The notes under the pieces: model-generated
Databases searched by the model: none
Told to the model about the DNA's origin: nothing
Seen by the model: the letters and a program-made list of their open reading frames with translations, nothing else
Assembly: GCA_030694465.1 (NCBI GenBank)
Contig: JAUXYJ010000023.1
Span: 248,001 to 312,000, forward strand
Reading direction: 5' to 3'
Source: Deltaproteobacteria bacterium
GTDB taxonomy: Bacteria; Myxococcota_A; Polyangia; Polyangiales; Ga0077539
DNA: 64,000 bases
Made by a program: the position numbers and the translations under genes
Part shown: positions 35,099 to 44,289 of the stretch, in pieces
How positions within the stretch are numbered: the first letter of the stretch is position 1
Layout: every line of letters starts with the position of its first letter

Positions 35099-36600
35099 TA
35101 GTACCCCATCGACGAGAACGCATCGGCGTTGGAGCCGAGCGCCGCGGCGCGTGACCGCGCGGGATGGGCGACAGCGTCGACGGCGCGCTCACGAGACCGA
35201 CGCACGCCCGCCTGCTGTGCACGAAGGTTTGCGCGCACACTCGCAGGCGCTGCGCTCGCGACCGACTCCGCGCGCTGCAACTGCGCCTCGGCGCGCTCAA
35301 ACTCTTGTGCAGCCTGGGCAGCTTGGCCCTGGTTGAGCATCTCGACCGCGCGGAGCTGAGACTGCGAGGCCGCATTCGACGCAACCATGGCGACCACGCG
35401 TTGGTCTTGCGCAGAGGGCGCCGACACCGCGGCGATATCGACACTTGCCTGGACATTGAGCGGCAATCGCTGACGACGCTCGGCGTTGTGCGCGAGGTCG
35501 CGGTAGACCAGCTCGGTCCGCGCCAGAGACACCGTGCCCGCTTGTGCCGCTTGGACACGCGCACGGACGAGCAGCTCGCGATGTTGCCCGCCAAAGAGCG
35601 AACCCAACGGCACCTTGAGCGCGCCGTTTTCAAGCCGCTCAAAGCGCGCCGTCTCGACGCCGAGCAGCTCGACGCCAGGCGCGGGCTGCAAGATCACGTA
35701 GGCGTCGGTGGCCTGTGTTTGGTTGAGACGTTCGAGTTCTCCCTGCAAAATTGCAGCCATTTGCGATGGGTTCTCGAGATGATAGAGCCTGCCGGCCGAG
35801 CGCACTGCGAGCGCGCCGAGGGTGTGCTCGTCGTACTGAAGCCCTACGCCAATCGCGCTCACCTGCACGCCGTAGTCCGTCCCGCCGGCCGCGAGCAGGC
35901 CAAGCTGATCAGGGCTCGACGGACCCACGTTGGCCATGCCATCCGAGATGACGATGACCCGACGCAGACCGTGGGTCGCGGGCGCGTTCATCGCGTGGGT
36001 CTCGCCGACAGAGAGTCCGCCGTAGAGATTGGTGCTATCGAGCGGCCGCAGCCCAGAGATTAGCTGCATCAACTGCGCGCGCGACGCGTTGGTGAGCAGC
36101 GTCGGCGGGGCTACCTGATAGACCTGCGAAGCGAACGCAGTGATCGAGACGATGTCACCTTCGCGGAGGCTCTCAAGCAGGCTGCTCGCGGCCAGCTTCG
36201 CGTGATCAATGCGTCCCTCGGTTGCCATCGAGCCCGACACATCGATGACCACCGCGAGGTCCATCGGCGCGCGCTGTTGGACCTGCACGGCTTGGGGCAC
36301 ATCGATCCAGAGACCCACGTGCGTCTCGACGCTCGCGCCCACAGAGACAACAGACTGCCCCACCGCGCCGCCGATCCACTGTTGTTGCACTTGCACGGTC
36401 GTGGGCGAGCGTTGATCCGAGCCTCCGGACTGCACGACGACCTGCGTGGTCTCGATCCGTGACCCGGCGCCCGCACATCCAGCCGCGAGCGCGAGCAGCG
36501 AGGTGGCCAGCGCACAGCGCGCCATTCTCCAAGCGTTGGCGTTGGGCGCGAAGACATTGGACCGATGCGTTCGTGTCGAGAGACAATGTGGGGTTGGCAT
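35098..36600 (-). CDS. VWA-domain lipoprotein
   Basis: About 500 residues. The ATG at 36600 has AGGAG eight bases upstream; the lipobox LAAGC (Cys42) comes after an unusually long 25-residue leader, and an internal ATG at 36525 would give a normal-length signal. The VWA domain (about 112-300) has an intact MIDAS: DVSGSM (Asp120, Ser122, Ser124), the STN block and ISDGMANVG. A beta region follows (about 320-400), then Ala/Gln-rich helices like TPRs (AAQEFERAEAQLQRAESVAS). VWA proteins bind partners through a metal. A MoxR-like gene lies 268 bases away upstream on the same strand. Confidence 0.82.
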   Translation of the reverse strand: MPTPHCLSTRTHRSNVFAPNANAWRMARCALATSLLALAAGCAGAGSRIETTQVVVQSGGSDQRSPTTVQVQQQWIGGAVGQSVVSVGASVETHVGLWIDVPQAVQVQQRAPMDLAVVIDVSGSMATEGRIDHAKLAASSLLESLREGDIVSITAFASQVYQVAPPTLLTNASRAQLMQLISGLRPLDSTNLYGGLSVGETHAMNAPATHGLRRVIVISDGMANVGPSSPDQLGLLAAGGTDYGVQVSAIGVGLQYDEHTLGALAVRSAGRLYHLENPSQMAAILQGELERLNQTQATDAYVILQPAPGVELLGVETARFERLENGALKVPLGSLFGGQHRELLVRARVQAAQAGTVSLARTELVYRDLAHNAERRQRLPLNVQASVDIAAVSAPSAQDQRVVAMVASNAASQSQLRAVEMLNQGQAAQAAQEFERAEAQLQRAESVASAAPASVRANLRAQQAGVRRSRERAVDAVAHPARSRAAALGSNADAFSSMGY

Positions 36601-36868
36601 TGCGAGCGCTCCTGCTTGGAAATTCGTACGTATTTTGCGATTCGTGGTCGCGAGTCGTTTCGCCCGATGGCCACACCATGGCCGCACGGATGCGTTGGCT
36701 GCTCGGAGAGCGCAGAGCTCTTCGGCAACGCATCGGCACAAGACAGGGTCGACACGCAACGAACCGAAAACGGGCGCGGCGGGTCGTGGCACCGAGCCAA
36801 TGATTGGCTCGCGGTGACGTAATGCCCCAAGACGCACAGGCCCCAAGATCGGTCTATCCGAGCGCGCT

Positions 36869-38257
36869 TTATTGCCGCGGGCGAAGACTTCGGCGCGAAG
36901 GCCGGCGGCTGAGCTCTGCCAGAGCGTCGCGCAGGGTGCTCGCGAGGACCTGCAGCTGAGCGTGGCTCTGCCCTTGAGGCCCCAACGCGCCCACGGTCTG
37001 AAGCCAGGCCTCCGCGGTCGTCCGCCAGCGCTTAAACTTGAGGGTCTCCGAGGGCGTCGGAGTCGCCAGGAGCGCGCGCCCTTCGTCCAGAAGCGTCGCG
37101 ATCTGGATCAGAAAGGCCGCGTTTTGGGGGCGCGGCTGCGTGGGTGATTCGCGAGGCGCCTGACGCTTGGGTGCGACCGAGTCGCGCGTCTTGGGAGGTC
37201 GACTTGACTTGGCGCTAGGCGACGCATTGGACGTTTGCGAGGCACGTGCGACCTGCTGAAACGCTCCAGCGTCGTAGATGGCCGTGGCGCTTGCTTTTGC
37301 AGCAGCGATCGCGCCGAGATCGAGCGAGTACGCGGCGATCGAGGGGCGTGCAGGCTTGATCGCCTGACGATTTGCAGCCCCCTCGTCATCGACTCGCCCA
37401 CCTCGAACGCGGGCCAGATCGTCTGCGGTACGCAGCACCCACGAGATCGCCTGGAGATGTCTGAGCTCGACACGCTCGGCACCGTCGATCAGCGCCTTGG
37501 CGATGACCACTCGGCGAGCCCGTGAGGCGCGCTCCGCGCTCAAGACCACCCCAGCACTTCGGATCGCATACACTTCGTCAGCGAAGGCCGCCGCCAGCTC
37601 GGCCGAGAGCTCGTACTCGCAGACAAAGCGCGACAACGTGTCGAGCGCATGGAGCCCCAACACGACGGGGGTCTGGCTCTGCCACTCGCGCTGCTCTGCC
37701 CAGATCGAATGCAGAGAATTCTCTGGGATTTCACCAGCGAAGTGTCTCACCAAGAGCTGCTCTTCAAACGCTCTTCGTGCGTCGTCCTTCGGGAGCTCGG
37801 AGCACGCCCCGACACAGACGCGCAGCCGCCCTGGCCGCTCGGCTCCCCCTCGACGCAGCACTCCCGCGGAGAGCAACCACGCGATCTGGTTGATCAGCAC
37901 GGTGGGCGCATCGAAAATGCCATCCAGAAACGCGACATCCGTGTCTGCGAGCAGACCATATCCCGCGAGGCTGCTGTGCCGCTCGCTGGGCTCGATGGGC
38001 CCGAAGACCTCAAGGCCCTCCACGTCGCTCGACAGCATGTACTCAAAGTGCCGCCCATCGAGAAGCTGCGCTGCCCGCGCGGCTGCGGCGCCGCGACCGG
38101 TCCCAGGGGGTCCCACCACGAGGACGTGCTCACGTGCTAGGGCAGCGACCACAATTTTATCAAGCAATTCACTGCCTGCAACCAACCCACGTCGCCCCCC
38201 ACTCAACGCTGTTCGAAGCAGAAGCAGCTCTCGCGCAATTGGAGCAAACTCGGACAT
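36869..38257 (-). CDS. MoxR/RavA-like AAA protein with degenerate nucleotide site
   Basis: About 462 residues. Residues 20-280 align by motif with RavA/MoxR AAA+ ATPases: GPPGTGRG where GPPGTGKS is expected, FLDGIFDA where FLDEIWKA is expected, the sensor region, and the later block ELPKDDARRAFEEQLLVRHF. The Walker A Lys is Arg, the following Ser/Thr is Gly, and the Walker B Glu is Gly (residues 55, 56 and 113). ATP hydrolysis is therefore unlikely. The C-terminal 150 residues are Ser/Lys/Pro-rich then helical. The start at ATG 38257 is chosen by similarity; GTG 38263 is an option. The neighbour on one side is a VWA lipoprotein, a typical partner class. Confidence 0.72.
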   Translation of the reverse strand: MSEFAPIARELLLLRTALSGGRRGLVAGSELLDKIVVAALAREHVLVVGPPGTGRGAAAARAAQLLDGRHFEYMLSSDVEGLEVFGPIEPSERHSSLAGYGLLADTDVAFLDGIFDAPTVLINQIAWLLSAGVLRRGGAERPGRLRVCVGACSELPKDDARRAFEEQLLVRHFAGEIPENSLHSIWAEQREWQSQTPVVLGLHALDTLSRFVCEYELSAELAAAFADEVYAIRSAGVVLSAERASRARRVVIAKALIDGAERVELRHLQAISWVLRTADDLARVRGGRVDDEGAANRQAIKPARPSIAAYSLDLGAIAAAKASATAIYDAGAFQQVARASQTSNASPSAKSSRPPKTRDSVAPKRQAPRESPTQPRPQNAAFLIQIATLLDEGRALLATPTPSETLKFKRWRTTAEAWLQTVGALGPQGQSHAQLQVLASTLRDALAELSRRPSRRSLRPRQ

Positions 38258-38322
38258 CGCCACGCAACTTATGGCGAAGCGTAGGGCTCTCTGCAAGCGG
38301 GCGACGTATGCTTGGGGAAGCA

Positions 38323-39366
38323 ATGATTGTGAGCAATGGTCAAAGATCCCTGGTTTTTGTGAGCGTTTTCTTCGTTGGGTGCACCCGTGACGGGAGCCAG
38401 CGAGGCGAGCCCCGAGGCGTTCCGATGCATGCGCAGGGTCGCGAATATCAGGTAATTTCCTGCTCAGGCGCGCAACAGAACCAGGTTCGCTGCCCGTCTA
38501 GCGCGCCCGTCGCGACGTATTTTCGCGGCGGCGTTGTGTGTCAAACCTATGAGTCACAGAGCCACTCGCCTCCCGTTGCTCCACAGTCGAGTGCGCACAA
38601 CATTCCGCAAAGCGTGTGCGAATCTTTGCCGAGTGGATGCACGCCCGCACTCGCGGCAACACATCCGCGACCAGTGGCCGACCCAACGCCCGAAACGCTT
38701 GGACAATTGCAGGCCATGCAGGTCCGCGCGACTCGGTGTTCGGACGACACGTTTAATCTCGATCACGAGGTCTTTGACACCGTCACTCAGCGTCCCGTCG
38801 ACGACATCGCGCAGGTGACCGCACAGACCGACTCTGTTCGGCGTGCATTTTCGCAGCATTTTCAGGACGGCAGCGCGGACATTGGGCCCTGCTGTCAGGC
38901 TGCAGCAAGCGCTCACGGGCCGATGTGCGTCCGGGTCTCGGTTCGCGCGGGCTCGGCGAATTTGGCTCAAATTGCAGCCCATTTCGCTGGAGTTGCTGCG
39001 AGCTTGCCCGTGTCGCTCCGCCTCTCGGTGACGCTCACACAACCCTCCGGCGCGCGCTGCACCGCCGACGATCCCGACTGTGGCCCCGTGAGCTATCGAC
39101 ACGGCTGCCCAGACTCGCTGGGCTATCGCCGCGGAGGCGTACGCGTCCCGGTGTCCAACGTCGTCAACGCGCCCCATCCGCTCGCAGGGTATGAAGGCGG
39201 GGTCTGTCAGCGCGATGGAGAGTGCCTCGTGGGTGGCTGCGGCAACCACTGCGTGGCTGCGGGCTCGCAGAGCTTCACAGCCACCTGCGAAGCGGTCCCT
39301 GCCTTTGATGAGGCGCTCTGTGGCTGCGTGCAGGGCGCGTGTCGCTGGTTTGTGCAGCCACAGTGA
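38323..39366 (+). CDS. Cys-rich lipoprotein of unknown function
   Basis: 347 residues from ATG 38323 (GTG 38329 is a close alternative, better spaced from the GGGGAAG site). The signal has a lipobox FVGC (Cys20). The mature part has about 20 cysteines, many in the last third (CTADDPDCGPVSYRHGCPDS, CQRDGECLVGGCGNHC, EALCGCVQGACRWF), pointing to a disulfide-rich periplasmic or surface protein. The middle (about 145-235) is plain alpha/beta (RRAFSQHFQDGSADIGPCCQ). No family recognised. It is divergent from the degenerate AAA gene (65 bases) and its stop is nine bases from the convergent phosphoesterase gene. Confidence 0.7.
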   Translation: MIVSNGQRSLVFVSVFFVGCTRDGSQRGEPRGVPMHAQGREYQVISCSGAQQNQVRCPSSAPVATYFRGGVVCQTYESQSHSPPVAPQSSAHNIPQSVCESLPSGCTPALAATHPRPVADPTPETLGQLQAMQVRATRCSDDTFNLDHEVFDTVTQRPVDDIAQVTAQTDSVRRAFSQHFQDGSADIGPCCQAAASAHGPMCVRVSVRAGSANLAQIAAHFAGVAASLPVSLRLSVTLTQPSGARCTADDPDCGPVSYRHGCPDSLGYRRGGVRVPVSNVVNAPHPLAGYEGGVCQRDGECLVGGCGNHCVAAGSQSFTATCEAVPAFDEALCGCVQGACRWFVQPQ

Positions 39367-39375
39367 GCGCGAGAC

Positions 39376-41214
39376 TCACGCGATCGGTGAGACCCGGTAG
39401 CGCACCCGAAGGTCTGCACCAGAGCGGCTCGTCAAGAGCAGCTCACCCTCACCCTCGACAAAGCTCCCATCCACATTTCGCCTGAGAAATCCCAAGGCCC
39501 ACGGCAACGTGTCGTCAGGATCAAAGGTCGCCGTTTCGCCTCGATCGATCTCACGCCCAAAGACCCACAGCTCTCCGTTGTGCGAAGGTGTGAGCGCCAC
39601 CCTCGATTGCTCGGGGCTGAGCATGATCCGACTCGCGTTTTGCACGCCATCGCGGCGCACGATCATCGAGGTGCCGTCGACGCCCCACTCAAGCAAGAGC
39701 TCTGCGCCATCGCTTGTGTCACCTTCGTCGATTTGTAGGACGTCAATGTGACTCAATGTGAGCGTGTGCGTGGCAGCGCCCGAGGCTCCGAGCGCTTTGT
39801 CGAAGGGACCAAATTCACCGGCCGCGAGGTGACCTGTCCAGGTCTCAAAGCGTCTCCCGTCACCGGCCCATCGCTGCTCTTCGTCGGAGTATACAAACGC
39901 GGCAGTGTAGCTTCGGAGTCGACCAAAGACGCCGCTCACGCCGTGCTTAATGGTCGAGCGCCACGTGCCCACGTCGACGAAGAACGCGTCGTTGTCACCG
40001 GGACTTGGCAAGGGAATTTGCTCGGGTTGATGCGTGTGTCCCGCGATGAGCACATCAAAGTGTCCCTCGGCCAAGCCCTCTTCGTGTGACGCCATGAGCG
40101 CACCACGCGAGGTCGAGTTGCTGCTGTCGAGCGACTGGGCTTTTAGCACTAAGAGCTCAAGTGAAGCGGGAGAGAGCGCCTGGAGAGCCTCACGCACAAG
40201 GGTCGCGATGGGGTCTGTCACGAACCTGAGCAACGCCAATCGGCCTGCCATATCGCGCACAAATGGGTCTTCGATCGCGTGGCGATAGGCATCGATCAGC
40301 ACGGGCCTGAGCAGCTCGAAGGTCTCTTGGCTCGTGCCCCCTAGGCGCTTGATGAGATAGCGCACCAAGAGGGTCGGGGGCCGCACGTCATCGAACTCGA
40401 TCAGCGCGCTGTAGAACGCCCGCAGCCGCTGTCCCTCCAACGATTCTTCGCGAAGAGCGGCCGCATAGTACGTGCGAAACGCTGTAGAAATCCTCGCGAT
40501 CACGTCCAGCGTGACATAGTCCCCAAGGCACGGCTGCATGTAGTCCACGTCGCTCAGCGTGATGGGGCTGCCAAACGGGACCTCGACGCCGACGTTTGCG
40601 GGGTCGTACTCGTGTCCGTGCCGGACGCGCACGCCGTAGCCGTCAGAAAACGGACGGTCGACTACGTGATCAAAGGGTGCATCCGACGGGCTCATCGCCA
40701 GCAGCTCTCGCACGCGGGCGCGCACCGAAGGCCAAGCGTTGGCCAGCCGGTCGTGGTTGCCCGGGAGATAGCGCACGGTGATCACCGTGTCGGGGCTGAG
40801 CGAGCGCTCTTGGCCTTTGCGCTCAAGCACGCGATCCCTCACAAATCGCTGCAAAATGGGCCAGCAACCCGCGTTGTCTCTCGCGATCGCTTCGAGAATA
40901 TGGTGCACACGGTTGCGCAGAGGGTTGTCCGCGCGATCGGGCCCGAGGGCCGCAGTGTAGGGTCGCAACGACGAGCCGCTGTCAAACCAGAGGGGCGTAC
41001 GCAAGAGCTCAAAAATGTCGCCGTTAAAGATGAGCTCGATGTGTTTTGCTTGCGTGCGCTCAGCATGACGCATGACGTCGGCGAGCAAGAGCTGCAGAGC
41101 GCCTGGGCTCACATTGCGCCGCACACCTGCCTCGCGCACCACGCCCTTCTCGACGTAGCGCAGAGAATCCATCGAAACGTGCTGAAAATGCAGATCGCTG
41201 ACGACTACAAGCAT
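39376..41214 (-). CDS. Calcineurin-like metallophosphoesterase
   Basis: 612 residues, no signal peptide. All five blocks of the metallophosphoesterase fold are visible: VVVSDLHF (1-8), FNGDIFELL, LPGNHDRLANAW, RVRHGHEYDP and LIAGHTHQPEQI, which supply the two-metal His/Asp site. Relatives hydrolyse phosphoesters, including UDP-2,3-diacylglucosamine and cyclic nucleotides. The helical middle (about 230-345) and the beta-rich C-terminus (about 440-612) are extra domains that I cannot name. It is cytoplasmic and unlinked to neighbours. It diverges from the preT operon across 208 bases. Confidence 0.82.
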   Translation of the reverse strand: MLVVVSDLHFQHVSMDSLRYVEKGVVREAGVRRNVSPGALQLLLADVMRHAERTQAKHIELIFNGDIFELLRTPLWFDSGSSLRPYTAALGPDRADNPLRNRVHHILEAIARDNAGCWPILQRFVRDRVLERKGQERSLSPDTVITVRYLPGNHDRLANAWPSVRARVRELLAMSPSDAPFDHVVDRPFSDGYGVRVRHGHEYDPANVGVEVPFGSPITLSDVDYMQPCLGDYVTLDVIARISTAFRTYYAAALREESLEGQRLRAFYSALIEFDDVRPPTLLVRYLIKRLGGTSQETFELLRPVLIDAYRHAIEDPFVRDMAGRLALLRFVTDPIATLVREALQALSPASLELLVLKAQSLDSSNSTSRGALMASHEEGLAEGHFDVLIAGHTHQPEQIPLPSPGDNDAFFVDVGTWRSTIKHGVSGVFGRLRSYTAAFVYSDEEQRWAGDGRRFETWTGHLAAGEFGPFDKALGASGAATHTLTLSHIDVLQIDEGDTSDGAELLLEWGVDGTSMIVRRDGVQNASRIMLSPEQSRVALTPSHNGELWVFGREIDRGETATFDPDDTLPWALGFLRRNVDGSFVEGEGELLLTSRSGADLRVRYRVSPIA

Positions 41215-41281
41215 GGACCGTGTGTGCCTTTGACGCGCAACGTATCACGGCGTCCGAGCTTCAATCGCCGAACGCTTTGTG

Positions 41282-41311
41282 TTGACACCGGCCATGGGTG
41301 CTCTTGATACT
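41282..41311 (+). promoter_or_regulatory. Candidate sigma-70 promoter upstream of preT
   Basis: TTGACA (41282-41287), an 18-base spacer and GATACT (41306-41311) give a fair -35/-10 pair 111 bases ahead of the preT start. The -10 matches four of six consensus bases. This is unproven. Confidence 0.35.
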
Positions 41312-41422
41312 CCCACGCTCGTTTGCCTTGGATTTTATGCGGATTTGCGCATATCCGAGGCTCACTTCTCGCGAGGGTCCGTCGTGGGCGCCTCGGATAG
41401 CAGACGGAGGGAGTTCCGAACG

Positions 41423-42775
41423 ATGCGACCGCTACCAGTGCTTGCCGAGGGACGACTTGAGCAGGGCTTCTCTGAGACTAAACCCGCGTACAACCAGGCC
41501 GAGGCCATCACCGAGGCCAACCGATGCCTGTATTGCGAAGATGCCCCGTGCATCAAGGCGTGCCCCACAGGGATTGATATCCCGACTTTTATCCGCAAAA
41601 TCGCTACTGAAAATACTACCGGCGCTGCACGCACCATCCTCCGCGAGAACCTCTTGGGGTACTCCTGCGCGCGTGTCTGTCCCGTCGAAGTCCTCTGTGC
41701 GGGCGCGTGTGTCTACAACGCCTGGGAGCGCCCTCCGATCCAGATCGGGAGGCTCCAGCGCTTTGCGACCGAGACCACGCTCTCACAAACGCCGATGAGC
41801 TCGCTCTTTGCGCGCAAGCCTTCGACCGGCAAGCGCGTGGCGCTCATTGGCTCAGGGCCTGCCTCGATCGCCGCCGCAGGGCTGCTCGCGATGGAAGGCC
41901 ACAAGGCCGTGATCTTCGAGCGCAAGAGCGTCCCTGGCGGGCTCAATACCCTGGGAATCGCCCCGTACAAGCTCAAGGGCAACGACGCACTCCAAGAGAT
42001 CCAGTGGATCATGGACCTCGGCGACATCGAGCTGCGATGCGGCGTCGAGATCACCCAAGACGACAACGACCACAGCGCGACCAAGGTCTCGGCACAGTCA
42101 CTCTTGCGAGACTTCGACGCGGTGTTCTTGGGCCTGGGTCTTGGTGCTGACTCGCGGCTTGGCGCCCTCGACGAAGACGGACCCGGTGTGTACGGCGCGG
42201 TCGAGCTCATCGAGAAGATCAAGAGCGACCCTGCGTTTTCACTCACCCATGTGTCACACGCGATTGTCGTAGGCGGGGGCAACACGGCGATCGACATCGC
42301 GCACGAGCTCGCCCTCTTGGGCGTCAGCGATGTGTCCATGGTCTATCGCAGAGGCACCCAGGACATGAGCGCGTACGAACACGAGCTGGACTACGGGCGT
42401 AAGCATGGCGTGCGCGTGATGGCCAACCGTGTGGTGACAGGATTTGTTCGCGACGCGGACAACAAGCTCATCGGTGCACAGATCGCGCGTGCTGAGAATG
42501 GCCGCGCGGTTGAGGGCACCGAGGAGACCGTCGCCGCACAAATTGCAGCGATCGCGATCGGTCAAAGCCGAGCGACCGAGCTCGCGACGCGCTTTGAGGG
42601 CGTCACGCTCGACAGCAAGGGCCGCGTCGTGGTGGACCCAATCACGCACCGCACGGGCAACGCGCGCGTGTGGGCCGGCGGCGACTGCGTCAACGGCGGT
42701 AAAGAAGTAGTCAACGCAGCACAAGAGGCAAAACTCGCCGTGCGAGACATGCTCAACGCGCTGGCGGCGAGCTGA
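41423..42775 (+). CDS. preT: NAD-dependent dihydropyrimidine dehydrogenase, PreT subunit
   Basis: 450 residues. N-terminal iron-sulfur domain with Cys clusters CLYCEDAPCIKACPTGI and CARVCPVEVLCAGAC, then a glutamate-synthase-small-subunit-like flavoprotein with the FAD motif GSGPASIAAAGLLA, GGLNTLGIAPYKLK, the NAD motif VVGGGNTAIDIAHELALLG, and AGGDCVNGGKEVVNAAQEAK. PreT is the small subunit of the PreTA enzyme that reduces or oxidises uracil and thymine. GGAGGGAG sits ten bases before ATG 41423; the open frame further upstream has no similarity. preA follows 18 bases later, forming an operon. Confidence 0.93.
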   Translation: MRPLPVLAEGRLEQGFSETKPAYNQAEAITEANRCLYCEDAPCIKACPTGIDIPTFIRKIATENTTGAARTILRENLLGYSCARVCPVEVLCAGACVYNAWERPPIQIGRLQRFATETTLSQTPMSSLFARKPSTGKRVALIGSGPASIAAAGLLAMEGHKAVIFERKSVPGGLNTLGIAPYKLKGNDALQEIQWIMDLGDIELRCGVEITQDDNDHSATKVSAQSLLRDFDAVFLGLGLGADSRLGALDEDGPGVYGAVELIEKIKSDPAFSLTHVSHAIVVGGGNTAIDIAHELALLGVSDVSMVYRRGTQDMSAYEHELDYGRKHGVRVMANRVVTGFVRDADNKLIGAQIARAENGRAVEGTEETVAAQIAAIAIGQSRATELATRFEGVTLDSKGRVVVDPITHRTGNARVWAGGDCVNGGKEVVNAAQEAKLAVRDMLNALAAS

Positions 42776-42793
42776 AAAGAAAGCGGTGAAATC

Positions 42794-44188
42794 ATGGCAG
42801 ATCTGAGCATTGATTTTTGCGGAGTCACCTCGCCCAACCCGTTCTGGCTCGCGTCCGCGCCTCCGACCAACACGGGCGGCCAAGTGATGCGCGCGTTTGA
42901 CGCGGGCTGGGGCGGCGCGGTCTGGAAGACCCTTGGTGACCCCATCACCAACGTGTCCTCACGCTTTGGCGGCATTGACTACGGCAGCACGCGCATGATG
43001 GGGCTCAACAACATTGAGCTCATCACCGACCGCCCCCTCGATGTGAACTTGCGCGAGATGTACGAGGTCAAAAAGCGCTATCCCAAACACACGCTTGTGG
43101 CCTCGCTCATGGTCGAGTCACGAGACAACTGGCGTGAGCTCATCAAGAAAGTCCAAGACGTCGGCTCGGACCTCATCGAGCTCAATTTTGGCTGCCCCCA
43201 CGGCATGTGCGAACGCGGCATGGGCAGCGCGGTAGGCTCTGAGCCCAAGGTGCTCGAAGAGATCACGCGCTGGGTGGTCGAAGAGGCCAAAATCCCGGTG
43301 ATCGTGAAGCTCACGCCCAACACCGGGGACATCAACGAGCCCGCCGAAGCCGCAGCGCGCGGACAAGCGCACGCGATCTCGTTGATCAACACGATCAAGA
43401 GCCTCATCGGGGTCGATCTTGAGCGCATGGTCCCCAACCCACGGGTGGGCGGGCAGAGCACCAACGGTGGCTACTGCGGCCCCGCGGTGAAGCCCATTGC
43501 GTTGTTTATGCTCTCGCAGGTCGCGAAGAATCCGACTGCAAAACACCTGCCCATTTCGGGAATCGGTGGCATCTCTAACTGGCGCGACGCGGCTGAGTTT
43601 ATCGCCCTCGGGTCGACCAGCGTGCAGGTGTGCACGGCCGTGATGCACTACGGCTATCGCATCGTCGAAGACATGATCGAAGGCCTCAGCGATTTTCTCG
43701 ATCGCAAGGGCATGAAGTCGGTCAACGAGCTGCGTGGACGCGCGGTGGACAGCTACGTCGAGTGGGGCGAGCTCAACCTTGATTACACGATCAAGGCCGA
43801 GATCAACCAGAAGACCTGCATCGGCTGCAACCTCTGCGTGACCGCGTGCATGGACGGCGCACATCAGTGCATTCACATCCCCGGACGCACGCACGAAGAG
43901 AGCGTCAAGGCCGGGCACTATCACATCCCCGAAGAGATCCCGGCGCTGCCGGTGAAGATCGCGGGACTCCCAGCCGGGCGATTTGTGCCGTTCGTCGATG
44001 AGGTCGAGTGCATCGGCTGCAACCTCTGCGCGTTGGTCTGCCCTGTCCCAGGCACGATCACCATGGTCGAGCGACCTGGCCCCATCGGCCACGTCGAGAC
44101 CTGGAACGACCGCGTCGCCCAAGGCCGCGACATCAACCCTGGCGCGCTCACCAGCACCCTCGAAGCCCGCGCCAAGCGAAATCCATAG
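42794..44188 (+). CDS. preA: NAD-dependent dihydropyrimidine dehydrogenase, PreA subunit
   Basis: 464 residues: a TIM-barrel FMN domain of the dihydroorotate dehydrogenase type (LSIDFCGVTSPNPFWLASAP, ELNFGCPHGMCERGMG, VKLTPNTGD, SGIGGISNWRDAAEFIALGS) and a C-terminal ferredoxin domain with two 4Fe-4S motifs (CIGCNLCVTACMDGAHQC and CIGCNLCALVCPVPG). It works with PreT to interconvert pyrimidines and 5,6-dihydropyrimidines. The other steps, dihydropyrimidinase and beta-ureidopropionase, are not in the window. The operon ends with a hairpin at 44198-44230. Confidence 0.93.
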   Translation: MADLSIDFCGVTSPNPFWLASAPPTNTGGQVMRAFDAGWGGAVWKTLGDPITNVSSRFGGIDYGSTRMMGLNNIELITDRPLDVNLREMYEVKKRYPKHTLVASLMVESRDNWRELIKKVQDVGSDLIELNFGCPHGMCERGMGSAVGSEPKVLEEITRWVVEEAKIPVIVKLTPNTGDINEPAEAAARGQAHAISLINTIKSLIGVDLERMVPNPRVGGQSTNGGYCGPAVKPIALFMLSQVAKNPTAKHLPISGIGGISNWRDAAEFIALGSTSVQVCTAVMHYGYRIVEDMIEGLSDFLDRKGMKSVNELRGRAVDSYVEWGELNLDYTIKAEINQKTCIGCNLCVTACMDGAHQCIHIPGRTHEESVKAGHYHIPEEIPALPVKIAGLPAGRFVPFVDEVECIGCNLCALVCPVPGTITMVERPGPIGHVETWNDRVAQGRDINPGALTSTLEARAKRNP

Positions 44189-44197
44189 GGCACAATC

Positions 44198-44230
44198 GAG
44201 CAGACTTACACTGTAAGTCTCTCGTGTTTT
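44198..44230. terminator. Intrinsic terminator after preA
   Basis: A perfect eight-pair stem AGACTTAC / GTAAGTCT with loop ACT, extended by GAG/CTC, ends in TTTT. It lies between the converging preA and ligase genes and probably serves the preTA transcript. Confidence 0.7.
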
Positions 44231-44289
44231 GGGCGCACTACGAGCACGATCTCTACGCGGGACAACGGTCGCGCTGGGCTCGCGTAGAT

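Noticed and set aside
43118..44122. A minus-strand frame of 334 codons opposite preA
   Set aside because: preA has two perfect ferredoxin motifs on the plus strand. The antisense product is Asp/Arg/His-rich and unstructured.
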